64,000 nucleotides of DNA from an uncultured Christensenella sp. (lineage in GTDB: Bacteria > Bacillota > Clostridia > Christensenellales > UBA3700), in assembly GCA_949287655.1 (NCBI GenBank), contig CASEHD010000002.1, forward strand, positions 44,305-108,304. Direction: 5' to 3'. Below are positions 42,367-50,354 of the stretch, piece after piece. The notes beneath the pieces are model-generated. The model did not search any database and was not told the DNA's origin. It saw nothing but the letters and a program-made list of their open reading frames with translations. Every line of letters begins with the position of its first letter. The stretch's first letter is position 1. Position numbers and translations under genes: made by a program.

Positions 42367-43062
42367 TTATTCGTTCGACCGTTGCGACGAGATCATCTCC
42401 CAGTCGAACGCATTATCCTCAAAACTCAAAAGCACCGCTTCTATTCTCTCTCTGTCTACGGGCAAGCCCTTCTCTTCCGAATAGATCTGAAAATACTCGT
42501 CCATATCGTTTATCACGTCGAGTGCGCTCAGATGAAAGCAATCGAGCACTTTTTTTACGAACGGGTATGCGCTGTAATAATTGCCCACCGCGTTGCACAT
42601 CGCATAAGCGACTATGCCGGCGATATCCTGAAAAGGCAAGCCTTCTCTGACGCCTGAAAAACTCACGCAGCAACACCTGTCGTTGACGATTATGAAATCG
42701 TCCAGATCCGCCTTGCCGAGGATGAGCCCCTCGTTGAGAGTGTAGAACATCTGCAGGAATATGCACAGCCTGCTGGCAAGATTGACAAGCGCTTTCTCGT
42801 CGTCGCTCATCGTAGCCTGCCTGTACGCTTCCGCAAAAGGCTGACCTTCGATAAACTCTGCGATAAAATAGTTGTCGCGGCTTTCGAGGACTTCGGGCGC
42901 GTAACCCGTTTTCGAGACAGACCTCATCACTTTCGCTTCTTTCTGCGGCGTTTCGTTTTCACCGTAGATCTTTATCACGCATTTTCTGCCCTTATAGCTT
43001 ATGACCGAAATGCTCTTGCGGTCGCTGCGCAACTGACCGATCGTGTTATAACTGTATGACAT
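42367..43062 (-). CDS. Kinase-fold protein with lost catalytic residues
   Basis: The 231-residue protein has the N-lobe of an APH/RIO-like kinase: ISYKGRKCVIKIYG (beta-3 Lys), KEAKVMRSVSKTGYAPEVLE, and YFIAEFIEGQPFAEA as hinge. In the C-lobe the catalytic loop reads LILGKADLDDFIIVN where active kinases have an HGD-x-x-x-x-N pattern, and the metal loop reads VSFSGVREG in place of (I/V)DF. Both catalytic Asp positions therefore seem lost. A pseudokinase role such as nucleotide or partner binding is inferred. A promoter lies about 200 bases upstream, leaving a long leader. Confidence 0.65.
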   Translation of the reverse strand: MSYSYNTIGQLRSDRKSISVISYKGRKCVIKIYGENETPQKEAKVMRSVSKTGYAPEVLESRDNYFIAEFIEGQPFAEAYRQATMSDDEKALVNLASRLCIFLQMFYTLNEGLILGKADLDDFIIVNDRCCCVSFSGVREGLPFQDIAGIVAYAMCNAVGNYYSAYPFVKKVLDCFHLSALDVINDMDEYFQIYSEEKGLPVDRERIEAVLLSFEDNAFDWEMISSQRSNE

Positions 43063-43269
43063 AATTTACCCTACAATCATTATCCGACATTTGCGTGCGT
43101 TTGTCAAAGCTTTTGAACGTTTTTCTCATTACTTTCAACGCGTTTGAAACCGCGGCTGAAAATGATGCCCGTCTTTACTGCTGAACGGCGCTGTTTTCGT
43201 TGAAAACGTACAATTCGGTACCGGTTTTTACGCAAAGATATATTTACGCCTTTTTTGATACCCTTAGTT

Positions 43270-43298
43270 ATAATATCAAAATTTCGTTTGGTTGTCAA
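43270..43298 (-). promoter_or_regulatory. Promoter of the pseudokinase/XRE operon
   Basis: TTGACA (43298-43293) and TATTAT (43275-43270) on the minus strand, 17-base spacer. The start codon is about 200 bases downstream; I see no riboswitch class in the leader. Confidence 0.65.
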
Positions 43299-43435
43299 CA
43301 CTTTTTGCATAGATAGCCAAATTAGTACTATAATTTTACAAAAATATGACAAAAGGCGGCTAACCCACAATTATACGTTATTTTTATTCACGCATAAATT
43401 TGGTCGCCGTCTTATATTGATTCGCCCTGAAGGTT

Positions 43436-45595
43436 TTAACGTCTTACACTGTTGATTATTGCGATTATACATACGCCGACGTCCGCGACGACCGCCAGCC
43501 ACATCATCGGCACCCACGCGAGCGATACCGCCATTATCGACGCCTTCGCGACGAGAGACAACACGACGTTTTCGGCAACGCGTTTTTTCGTCTCGTTTGC
43601 CGTAACGAACGCGGCGGGAAGCCCTGCGACAGAGCCTGTGGACAAGACCACGTCGCTTGCCTCCACCGACGCGTCGTTGCCGAGTCCGCCCACGCATACG
43701 CCGAGGTTCGCCGCCTTAATCGCGGGCGCGTCGTTGAGCCCGTCGCCTACGAACATCACCTTTTCGCCGCTATTCCTGAGTCTTTCGACGATCTCATATT
43801 TATTCTGAGGAAGGAGACCCGCAAAATATTCGTCTATGCCCACCTCTTCCGCCACGTGTTTCGCGCTCTCCTCGACGTCGCCTGTCAGCATGATCACCCT
43901 CTTGCCCTGCGCTTTCAGCGAGTCGACGACTTCTTTCGCGCCCTCTCTGACGCTGTCTCTGAGCGCGATATAACCCAGCTCCTTTCCGTCTTCCGCGAAA
44001 TAGACGACGCTGCCGTACCCTTCGTGAACGCGAGAGACGGTCACGCCGTTTTCCGCCATAAGCTGCATATTTCCCGCGAGAAGGTCCGCGCCTTTACGGT
44101 TACAGCCCACGCCTTTGCCGGAGTATTCGCGGTAGTCGGTTATCCCGCCGACGTCGCTGCCGCCGGTATATTCTTTTATCGAAAGCGCTATCGGGTGGGT
44201 CGACATACTTTCGCATGCCGCCGCCGCTTTCAAAAGCCTTTCTTCGGATACCCCGTCCGCCGGACTTACCTCTGCGACCTCGAACACGCCCTTGGTCAGC
44301 GTGCCCGTCTTATCCATACACACGACGGTTATCCCTCTCATCTCCTCGAGGTAGTTGCCGCCTTTCACGAGAACGCCGGACTTTGAACATCTGCCTATGC
44401 CGGCGAAAAACGCGAGAGGTATCGATATGACCAGCGCGCACGGGCATGATATTACCAGGAAGACCAGCGCTTTTTTAAGCCATATCCCTGTCAGCGCGTC
44501 AACGTAGCTTTCATAGAACAGCGGCGGTATCAGCGCGACTATCACCGCCAGAGCAAACACCGCGGGCGTGTATATCGACGCAAATTTGCTGATCAGCTTC
44601 TGCGCGCGAGGTTTGCTCTCCTGCGCCTCTTCGACCAGCTTGAGTATCCTCGACGCCTGCGTATCTTCAAACCTTTTTGATATCCTGACCTTGATAGTGT
44701 TGCCCGTATTTACCGTACCGCCCGTGACCTCGCTGCCGACGCCGACCGCAACGGGCATGCTCTCGCCCGTCATACTGCTGCAGTCTATCGCGCTTTCGCC
44801 CTCTTCGACAACGCCGTCGGACGGGATTTTCTCTCCTTTCCTGACAAGCACCAGATCGCCCGCCTGCAGATTTTCGCTGTCGATCTCTTCGGTATTGTCT
44901 CCGCAGAGTTTCAGACAGCTTTCCGCCTTGAGCCCCAGAAGGCTTACGATGTTGCCCTTGGATTTCGCGATCGCAGCGTCCTGCAACGTCTCGCCCACGC
45001 AGTACAACAGCATGACCGCTACGCCCTCAATATATTCGCCCAGTGCCATCGCGCCTATCGAAGCGACCGTCATCAGCATATTTTCGTTGAATATATCTCC
45101 CCTGAACACGCCCTTGACCGCCTGCCACATATATTCCGCTCCGACGACCAGATATGCGGCGCAGTACAAGACTATCGCGGCGATCCCTGCCCCTTTCGTT
45201 CCTTTTACGGCAAACTGCAATACCGCCGCTGTCGCCGCAAGCACGAAAGAGACTCCGATCTTTATTATCGGATATTTAAAATCCGATATCTTAAGTTTTT
45301 TCGTCGAACTTATATCCACGTGTCCTTTCGCGGCACAGCATTCGCATCCGCCGTCATGGTCGTGAGTATGTCCGCCGTGAGTATGCCCGTGTCCGCAATT
45401 TCCGTCGCGGCAATGGTCGTGTCTGTCTACACACGCTGCCTCTTCATCGCTGTGTTTACAACAACATTTCTCGTGCCCGTGTCCGTTATCTACTATATTT
45501 TCGTGCCCGTGTTCATGCCCGCAGCAACATTCCTCTTCGCCGTGAACGTGTCCACACACGCACTCTTTATCTTTCTTGGATTCCTCGTTTTTCAT
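43436..45595 (-). CDS. cadA: Metal-exporting P1B-type ATPase with His/Cys-rich N-terminus
   Basis: The 719-residue protein has the P-type motifs SCPCALVISIP (CPC metal site), DKTGTLTKG (phosphorylated Asp), STHPIAL (HP) and VGDGLNDAPA. The last two helices carry AKASI (Lys near 684) and ADVGV (Asp near 705), the P1B-2 fingerprint for Zn/Cd/Pb export as in ZntA. The first 92 residues lack a normal CxxC metal domain and are packed with His and Cys (CGHEHGHE, HGHTHGGHTHDHDGG). It is encoded 7 bases after csoR in a two-gene operon. The P1B-2 residues and the copper-type sensor do not agree, so the metal is not settled. Confidence 0.9.
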   Translation of the reverse strand: MKNEESKKDKECVCGHVHGEEECCCGHEHGHENIVDNGHGHEKCCCKHSDEEAACVDRHDHCRDGNCGHGHTHGGHTHDHDGGCECCAAKGHVDISSTKKLKISDFKYPIIKIGVSFVLAATAAVLQFAVKGTKGAGIAAIVLYCAAYLVVGAEYMWQAVKGVFRGDIFNENMLMTVASIGAMALGEYIEGVAVMLLYCVGETLQDAAIAKSKGNIVSLLGLKAESCLKLCGDNTEEIDSENLQAGDLVLVRKGEKIPSDGVVEEGESAIDCSSMTGESMPVAVGVGSEVTGGTVNTGNTIKVRISKRFEDTQASRILKLVEEAQESKPRAQKLISKFASIYTPAVFALAVIVALIPPLFYESYVDALTGIWLKKALVFLVISCPCALVISIPLAFFAGIGRCSKSGVLVKGGNYLEEMRGITVVCMDKTGTLTKGVFEVAEVSPADGVSEERLLKAAAACESMSTHPIALSIKEYTGGSDVGGITDYREYSGKGVGCNRKGADLLAGNMQLMAENGVTVSRVHEGYGSVVYFAEDGKELGYIALRDSVREGAKEVVDSLKAQGKRVIMLTGDVEESAKHVAEEVGIDEYFAGLLPQNKYEIVERLRNSGEKVMFVGDGLNDAPAIKAANLGVCVGGLGNDASVEASDVVLSTGSVAGLPAAFVTANETKKRVAENVVLSLVAKASIMAVSLAWVPMMWLAVVADVGVCIIAIINSVRR

Positions 45596-45602
45596 AAATA
45601 CC

Positions 45603-45887
45603 TCACTTGGATCTGATATACTTACCCACCGTTCCTATAAGGTTATCGACCGTCTTTTCGTAGTCGCCGTTCTGCAAACCTTCCTTCACGCAATGCCCGA
45701 TATGGTTGAACATCACATCCTTCGCAACGCCGTCCAGCGCGCACCTTACCGCGCTGATCTGAGTCAGGATATCGTTGCAGTTGCGGTTTTCCAGCACCAT
45801 CTTGCTTATCCCGTTGACCTGCCCCTGTATTCTGTTCAGCTTCTTTTCTATCTGCACAGAAAGTTCGTCCTGTAATTTACAATCCAT
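45603..45887 (-). CDS. csoR: CsoR/RcnR-family metal-sensing repressor
   Basis: The 94-residue all-helical protein has the family core KKLNRIQGQVNGISKMV and RNCNDILTQISAVRCALDGV ... MFNHIGHCVKEG. The Cys of RNC, the His 25 residues later (FNH) and the Cys 29 residues later (GHC) match the Cys-His-Cys Cu(I) site of CsoR. Two CsoR-type operators lie upstream, one between -35 and -10, so metal-free protein should repress its own operon with the P-type ATPase. GGAGGT precedes the ATG. Nickel, cobalt or zinc sensing is possible within the family, but the ligand spacing favours copper. Confidence 0.9.
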   Translation of the reverse strand: MDCKLQDELSVQIEKKLNRIQGQVNGISKMVLENRNCNDILTQISAVRCALDGVAKDVMFNHIGHCVKEGLQNGDYEKTVDNLIGTVGKYIRSK

Positions 45888-45904
45888 ATTTACCTCCGTT
45901 CAGC

Positions 45905-45921
45905 ATACCCCCACGGGGTAT
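45905..45921. promoter_or_regulatory. CsoR operator, proximal copy
   Basis: ATACCCCCACGGGGTAT, an inverted repeat of TACCCC/GGGGTA with a 3-base centre, just upstream of the csoR ribosome site. Confidence 0.85.
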
Positions 45922-45937
45922 TTTGCTTTCTGGTTAC

Positions 45938-45966
45938 AATATATACCCCCACGGGGTATTTGTCAA
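45938..45966 (-). promoter_or_regulatory. csoR-cadA promoter with internal operator
   Basis: TTGACA (45966-45961) and TATATT (45943-45938) with a 17-base spacer on the minus strand. The spacer is almost exactly the second ATACCCCCACGGGGTAT operator (45,943-45,959), so repressor would block RNA polymerase. Confidence 0.85.
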
Positions 45967-46008
45967 CTGTTTTTCGATACTTATTATTTACAATTTGCTA
46001 AAATTATC

Positions 46009-46407
46009 TTAGTTAACGAATAAGATATATAAAAATAAACATTTTAAAACTTTCAATATAATGTCAATTAATGCGAAAAATATTAATACCACTACATATT
46101 CTATAATCCCATTTTTTTTTGAATATTCCGGCATCCGGTCTGGCAATGACTTGATGGTCGACGCTCTTCTGGACACGGTTGAAGATGACAATGATGAATA
46201 GGTTTTAGTAATTTCTTCTTCTATTTCTCTTTTAGTGATTTTTAAAGTCTGCGTTTTTGATTTTAAGTATAAAACGTTAAATATATTCTTTCTATTCAAT
46301 TGCTCAAAATTATCTTTCTCGATTAAATCTCTGTTTCCATCGAATTGTAAAAGGTTTTGAGAAACCGTATGCCGTTGCGTTATATAATTTAAAAACGGTA
46401 ACGTTTT
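46009..46407 (-). pseudogene. Remnant of a DUF7226-like C-terminal domain
   Basis: The frame is open without a start from 46407 and reads LPFLNYITQRHTVSQNLLQF, DGNRDLIEKDNFEQLNRKNI, a charged helix, then SSSTVSRRASTIKS. This resembles the C-terminal domain of some restriction- and phage-associated proteins (end pattern S-S-T-x-x-RR-x-x-T-x-x-S-W). Sequence after that is hydrophobic and unrelated. The 5' end is cut exactly at a 15-base motif that also truncates the fragment at 47,852. I regard it as dead DNA. The family call is from memory of the motif and only moderately secure. Confidence 0.45.
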
Positions 46408-46421
46408 TTATGGACACTATC
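46407..46421 (-). repeat. 15-base direct repeat, IS256-end-like (copy 1)
   Basis: TTTATGGACACTATC; as its complement GATAGTGTCCATAAA it resembles the start of IS256-type terminal repeats (GATAAAGTCC...). An identical copy is at 48,487-48,501. Confidence 0.6.
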
Positions 46422-46567
46422 AAACATTATTGCATTTTCGAGGCTACTTGAAAAACCTTGCTTATCAATTCTCATAAAACATCCGATAATTTTCCATTGT
46501 TTCAATGTCGATTTCGCTTACGGAAGTATGTACCTTTTGTAATGTTTTATCAATGTGGTAAAAAACA

Positions 46568-46591
46568 GCCTTGCCGCAATATGGGCAAGGC
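46568..46591 (-). terminator. Hairpin upstream of fic
   Basis: GCCTTGCC and GGCAAGGC form an 8-base stem; on the minus strand TGTTTTTT follows. No minus-strand gene close by uses it, so it is probably a leftover of earlier DNA. Confidence 0.5.
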
Positions 46592-46689
46592 GAAGTGGTG
46601 GAACGTATTTATACAAAGTCGAATAGTTCAAGTCGGTTATTTTATCAGTTTAACAATTCAAGATAATGCGCAAGATAATAAGCAAGATA

Positions 46690-46718
46690 TTGACATGCTG
46701 ATAAGGGTGGGGTATAAT
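46690..46718 (+). promoter_or_regulatory. Consensus promoter of fic
   Basis: TTGACA (46690-46695) and TATAAT (46713-46718) with a 17-base spacer; AAGGAG follows and the ATG is at 46739. The -35 side is duplicated at 59,738-59,785 in the opposite direction. Confidence 0.85.
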
Positions 46719-46738
46719 GCAAATTAAGGAGATAAAGC

Positions 46739-47725
46739 ATGGATAAATATGTTCCGCCGTATAATCTGACAGACGAAATGCTCGACCTGACGGCACAGAT
46801 AATGGAGAAGATCGGCAGGCTTGACAGCGTAAACGATCTTGAAAAATTGCCGCGACTTCGCAAGGTTTCGCGCATTAAGTCAGTACACTCGTCGCTTGCT
46901 ATCGAAAACAATACGCTGACTATGCAACAGGTAACTGAGGTACTCAACGGCAAGAGAGTGCTTGCTCCCGAAGAAGACGTCTGCGCGGTCAGAAACGCGT
47001 TCGACGCATACAAGGAGATCGACAATATTGACCCGTACAGCGTCGAAGACCTGTTGAGAATACACAAGATCATGATGAACGGGCTTGTCAGGGAGTGCGG
47101 CAAACTGCGCTCAACGCAAGTGGGCGTTTACAATCAGAACGGCGAGGTCATACACGTCGCTCCGCCGCACGATATGGTGAGTCCGCTTGTCAATCAGCTT
47201 TTTGCGTGGCTCAAAGAAAGCAAGGTGAATATGCTGATAAAGTCAAGCGTGTTCCATTACGAATTTGAGTTTATCCATCCGTTCTGCGACGGCAACGGCA
47301 GAATGGGCAGGCTGTGGCAGACGGCATTGCTTGCAAGCTGGAAGCCGATATTCGCTTGGATACCGATAGAAAGCATAATAAAAGACCACCAGGAAAAGTA
47401 TTATAAGGCGATCAAAATTTCTACGAACGAGGGGAAGTCCAACGCGTTTATAGTGTTTATGCTCAACACAATCCTGAACGCGGTCAGCGACATATTGCAC
47501 GAAACGCACGAATATCAGAACCATATCAGCACTCAGGTTTCCGCACTTCTCGAAGTTATGCAAAGTTACCCGATGACGGCAAAAGAGCTTATGGACAAGC
47601 TGGGACTAAAATCGAGAGACGGTTTCAGAAAACACTATCTTGCACCTGCAATCGAAGCGGGACTCGTAGGTATGACCGAGCCCGACAAACCTACAAGCAG
47701 GAATCAGAGATATTATCGGATTTAA
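46739..47725 (+). CDS. Fic-domain protein (AMP transferase, self-inhibited class)
   Basis: The 328-residue protein has the Fic active site HPFCDGNGRMGR at residues 180-191 (catalytic His180). An N-terminal inhibitory motif SLAIEN at 52-57 fits (S/T)xxxE(G/N), with Glu56 expected to block ATP binding in the resting state, as in class II Fic proteins. The C-terminal 80 residues form a winged helix (MTAKELMDKLGLKSRDGFRK), common in stand-alone Fic proteins. Such enzymes transfer AMP to Ser, Thr or Tyr of target proteins. The gene is complete and has a consensus promoter. A broken inverted copy sits at 59.4 kb beyond the heptose island. Confidence 0.93.
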   Translation: MDKYVPPYNLTDEMLDLTAQIMEKIGRLDSVNDLEKLPRLRKVSRIKSVHSSLAIENNTLTMQQVTEVLNGKRVLAPEEDVCAVRNAFDAYKEIDNIDPYSVEDLLRIHKIMMNGLVRECGKLRSTQVGVYNQNGEVIHVAPPHDMVSPLVNQLFAWLKESKVNMLIKSSVFHYEFEFIHPFCDGNGRMGRLWQTALLASWKPIFAWIPIESIIKDHQEKYYKAIKISTNEGKSNAFIVFMLNTILNAVSDILHETHEYQNHISTQVSALLEVMQSYPMTAKELMDKLGLKSRDGFRKHYLAPAIEAGLVGMTEPDKPTSRNQRYYRI

Positions 47726-47851
47726 AATAAGATAAAATCAATTAAACGCATAAGGTAAAAAATGGAAGCTCAAAAGATTTTCCAGAAAAAACATTGAAGA
47801 AAAACTTTAAAATTACTCAACACAGCGATATTTATACTGCAGTTGGTGAAA

Positions 47852-48487
47852 TTATTGAAGCAGCGCAGGATTGGGAGCAAGATTATAAAGAATTAGCCCT
47901 ATTAGAATATTATAAAATATATTATCTCGCCAAATATGAATTTCGGTTTCATTATACAATGTAATATCTTCTTCTATATCGGCAGTGAAATCGTAAGGCG
48001 TACCGCTGCAGGAATAGTTGTCGTACCAACCTGCGAATACGTAGCCGCTACGAGTGGGTATTGCGGGATATTCAATTCCAACGGTATCCGTCACCGTCTG
48101 AGATACGGGAGCGGTACCGCTTACACCGTTGAGGTCAAACGTCACTACATGTGCCGAAATTGTCGGATCTTCTGTAACTTTAAGTGCGTCTCTGTCATAA
48201 GTGATAACGGGCGTGCCGTATATTCTGACAGAATAATCCTTAGTCGTCACGTTGCCGGCGATATCGGTTACGGTTGCCGTCCAGATCATCGTAACGCCTG
48301 CCTGCTGCTCGCCTTCCTTTACGGTCAGAGAGATTTCAAGGGCCTCGCCGTAAGTATCCTCTGCGGTAATGCCGAGAGCATCGGGAGTTATCTCGTCCTC
48401 GACCCTGAATTCCAACGTCTGAGCGTCGGTTACCGTCGGCGCGCCGTAAACGGCGAAGTCTTTATTTATTACCGTTGTGACATAACT
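47852..48487 (-). pseudogene. Fragment of a surface protein with an InlB-type repeat
   Basis: The open frame has no proper start and reads PTVTDAQTLEFRVEDEITPD, a bacterial Ig-like unit (WTATVTDIAGNVTTKDYSV), then a Listeria-Bacteroides repeat: VVTFDLNGVSG ... YPAIPTRSGYVFAGWYDNYS ... EDITLYNE. It then runs into unrelated residues and stops. Such repeats occur in large adhesins. The 5' end is cut at the same 15-base motif found at 46,407. The intact parent gene is not in the window. Confidence 0.65.
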
Positions 48488-48501
48488 TTATGGACACTAT
48501 C
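48487..48501 (-). repeat. 15-base direct repeat, IS256-end-like (copy 2)
   Basis: TTTATGGACACTATC, identical to 46,407-46,421. As its complement it extends to GATAGTGTCCATAAAGTTAT, close to the IS256 terminal repeat, but no transposase is present. Confidence 0.6.
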
Positions 48502-48532
48502 TGATAGAGAGAATTGAATGGGCATAAAATGA

Positions 48533-48559
48533 GCGTATGAGTCGGTCAAACTCATACGC
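48533..48559 (-). terminator. Hairpin after the sigma-like pseudogene
   Basis: GCGTATGAGT and ACTCATACGC form a perfect 10-base stem; TCATTTTAT follows on the minus strand. Confidence 0.6.
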
Positions 48560-48590
48560 CTTGTATATATGGTTGCATGAAGCGAAGAAT

Positions 48591-49224
48591 CTATCCGTAT
48601 ATGGCGGAATACCTCGCGCGCATTTTCTCAAAGTACTCATATACCGTGCTTATCGCTCTGGAAAGCTGTTTCGCTATCTCGGGATAGCTCAAACCGGACA
48701 TGCGGTAATCGAGCGCAAGGCTCATGTTTTCCGTAAGGTTAAGGGATGCCGCGATCTCGTCTGCGCGTGAATAGTCCTGTTCTTCGCCTGTTTGATATTC
48801 ATATTCGGGTTTCGCTTCTTCTCTTGTGATTTCAAGGCTTTGGCATTTACGGAAAATTCTGTAATCCCTTGATACCATTTTGGTGACGATGAGATAACAC
48901 TCCGTCTTTATCGTTTCTCGGCTTGCCTCTTTTGGAGATATACAGTACGTCGTCCAAATACTCTCCGAAGTGGTTGCATAAGAATAACGCCACGCTTTGG
49001 ACGAAGTCGTAACTGTCCGAAAAGATATATCCGGGCTCATGTTTGCCGAAGATATCCCGGCAAAGGTTTTTATGCTTATGCGCTTTCTCCGCATGGTATC
49101 CCAGATGGCTTATGAGTATTTTGGTCTCTTTCATTGCAATAAGTTCCGCCATGACCGCCACATTGTCCGGAGATATTTTCTCCGTAAGGACTTTGAAATC
49201 TCTTGTTACTTTCTTTTGTTCCAT
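48591..49224 (-). pseudogene. Frameshifted sigma-like HTH protein of integrative-element type
   Basis: It starts at ATG 49224 after AAGAGGTG and reads MEQKKVTRDFKVLTEKISPD ... GKHEPGYIFSDSYDFVQSVA ... DDVLYISKRGKP. Near 48,925 the sense moves to another frame: TIKTECYLIVTKMVSRDYRI ... LNLTENMSLALDYRMSGLSY, PEIAKQLSRAISTVYEYFEK, ending at 48591. The last part looks like a sigma-70 region 4 helix-turn-helix. Together the pieces make a protein of about 210 residues of the kind found in clostridial conjugative elements. One base insertion or deletion explains the break. The element identity is inferred. Confidence 0.65.
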
Positions 49225-49799
49225 TTTTTCACCTCTTGAATTGGATTTGCCTTTTTCGGGCAACAGGCAGAGGTGCACAGGACGGTAAAAAGAAAGCAAA
49301 TTTTCTGTCGGCTTGCGGAAGTCAACGGGACAAAGACAAAATCATTGCGTTAAAGGCGTGCAGAATGCCTTACAGACAGCAAAAGAGCCAAGCAAGGAAA
49401 ACTTCCATACTCGGTCAATTCGTTTATATGGGTGTTTTAAGCGACGATTTTGCGACCGTTGACTTGCGCGAGGACTATGCTAACCTAAGCCTGCCGAAAG
49501 AGGCAAAATTCAAGAGGTGAACGGAACGGCAAAACCAATGAAAAGAAAGGATCGCACGGCGGAAAAGCGGCAGCCGCTCCCAAGCGGTTTAGCGGGGGCG
49601 GCTCCGCGCCGCCGCGCCTTTCTTTTGTTGCGCCGCTTGCGGCGCAGACGTGTGCTTGGCTGCGGCGAGGCGAAGCCGAGCCGCACTTGTATCAAGATCA
49701 AGCACACGCCACGGTGCCATATAATAATTTTAAGTAAAAATTAAATCCAAGTAATTATTAAATAGCTATTTTAGCCATTATATTAGATTATGTTGTATT
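49225..49799. other. Mobile-element junk: inverted gene ends and a G+C-rich block
   Basis: A plus-strand frame ending at 49,520 (DDFATVDLREDYANLSLPKE) looks like the 3' end of an integrative-element gene without its start. Its final 28 bases (49,494-49,521) are repeated almost exactly, inverted, at 49,227-49,259 in front of the sigma-like pseudogene. From about 49,550 to 49,690 lies a strongly G+C-rich stretch with short palindromes (GGGGGCGGCTCCGCGCCGCC), followed at once by AT-rich DNA. I see no intact gene. Confidence 0.5.
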
Positions 49800-50345
49800 C
49801 TAAATCAACTCACATATGATATGTAACACCATTAGGTGTATTTCTTGTATGACAGCTGTATCATTGCTAGGTACGACTAAAACTTCATCCGCTAATTCTT
49901 TCGTTTTTCCGCCATTATTTCCTAACAAAGCAAATGATTTTGCATTAAATTCTTTTGCTATTTCAATAGCTTTATTTACGTTCTCAGACATTCCACTTGT
50001 CGTCAAGGCAACTAATATATCTCCTTCTTTTATTGTATTTTCAACTTGAAAAGAAAAAATTTTATCATAATCATAATCATTTGCAATTGCTGAAACAACT
50101 GAAGTATCGCTTACCAAAGACATAGCAAAAATTTTACTGCTTTTTAGTTTATATCTTGCCATTAGTTCGGCAACAAAATGCGAAGCTTGCGACGCACTTC
50201 CGCCATTTCCGCAAACGAGTACTTTATTGTTTGATTTAACTTTTTTTATTTCTTGAGATAAATATTTAGCAAAGCAAAATATTTGATCAATAAATTCTTT
50301 ATTGTCATATATTTCTCTTCTTCTTTCTATTAATTTATTTAACAT
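49800..50345 (-). CDS. gmhA: Sedoheptulose 7-phosphate isomerase
   Basis: The 181-residue SIS-domain protein has NKVLVCGNGGSASQASHFVA ... LMARYK, the GmhA substrate site, and LVALTTSGMSENVNKAIEIA. It converts sedoheptulose 7-phosphate to D-glycero-D-manno-heptose 7-phosphate, the first step to ADP-heptose. It is the last gene of the eleven-gene AT-rich operon, with GGTG before the ATG and 9 bases after hldD. The four heptose genes are all present, so the pathway is complete. Confidence 0.92.
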   Translation of the reverse strand: MLNKLIERRREIYDNKEFIDQIFCFAKYLSQEIKKVKSNNKVLVCGNGGSASQASHFVAELMARYKLKSSKIFAMSLVSDTSVVSAIANDYDYDKIFSFQVENTIKEGDILVALTTSGMSENVNKAIEIAKEFNAKSFALLGNNGGKTKELADEVLVVPSNDTAVIQEIHLMVLHIICELI

Positions 50346-50354
50346 TTTTCACCT

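Noticed and set aside
43063..43269. Possible riboswitch in the 200-base leader of the pseudokinase operon
   Set aside because: No conserved riboswitch core or terminator/antiterminator pair could be recognised by eye.
46458..46727. Short plus-strand frame upstream of fic
   Set aside because: It covers a hairpin and the fic promoter and its residues match nothing; the promoter and inverted copy explain the sequence better.
48866..49299. Two separate genes at 48.6-49.3 kb
   Set aside because: The C-terminal part has no start signal and continues the sense of the first part after a one-base shift, so a single broken gene is simpler.
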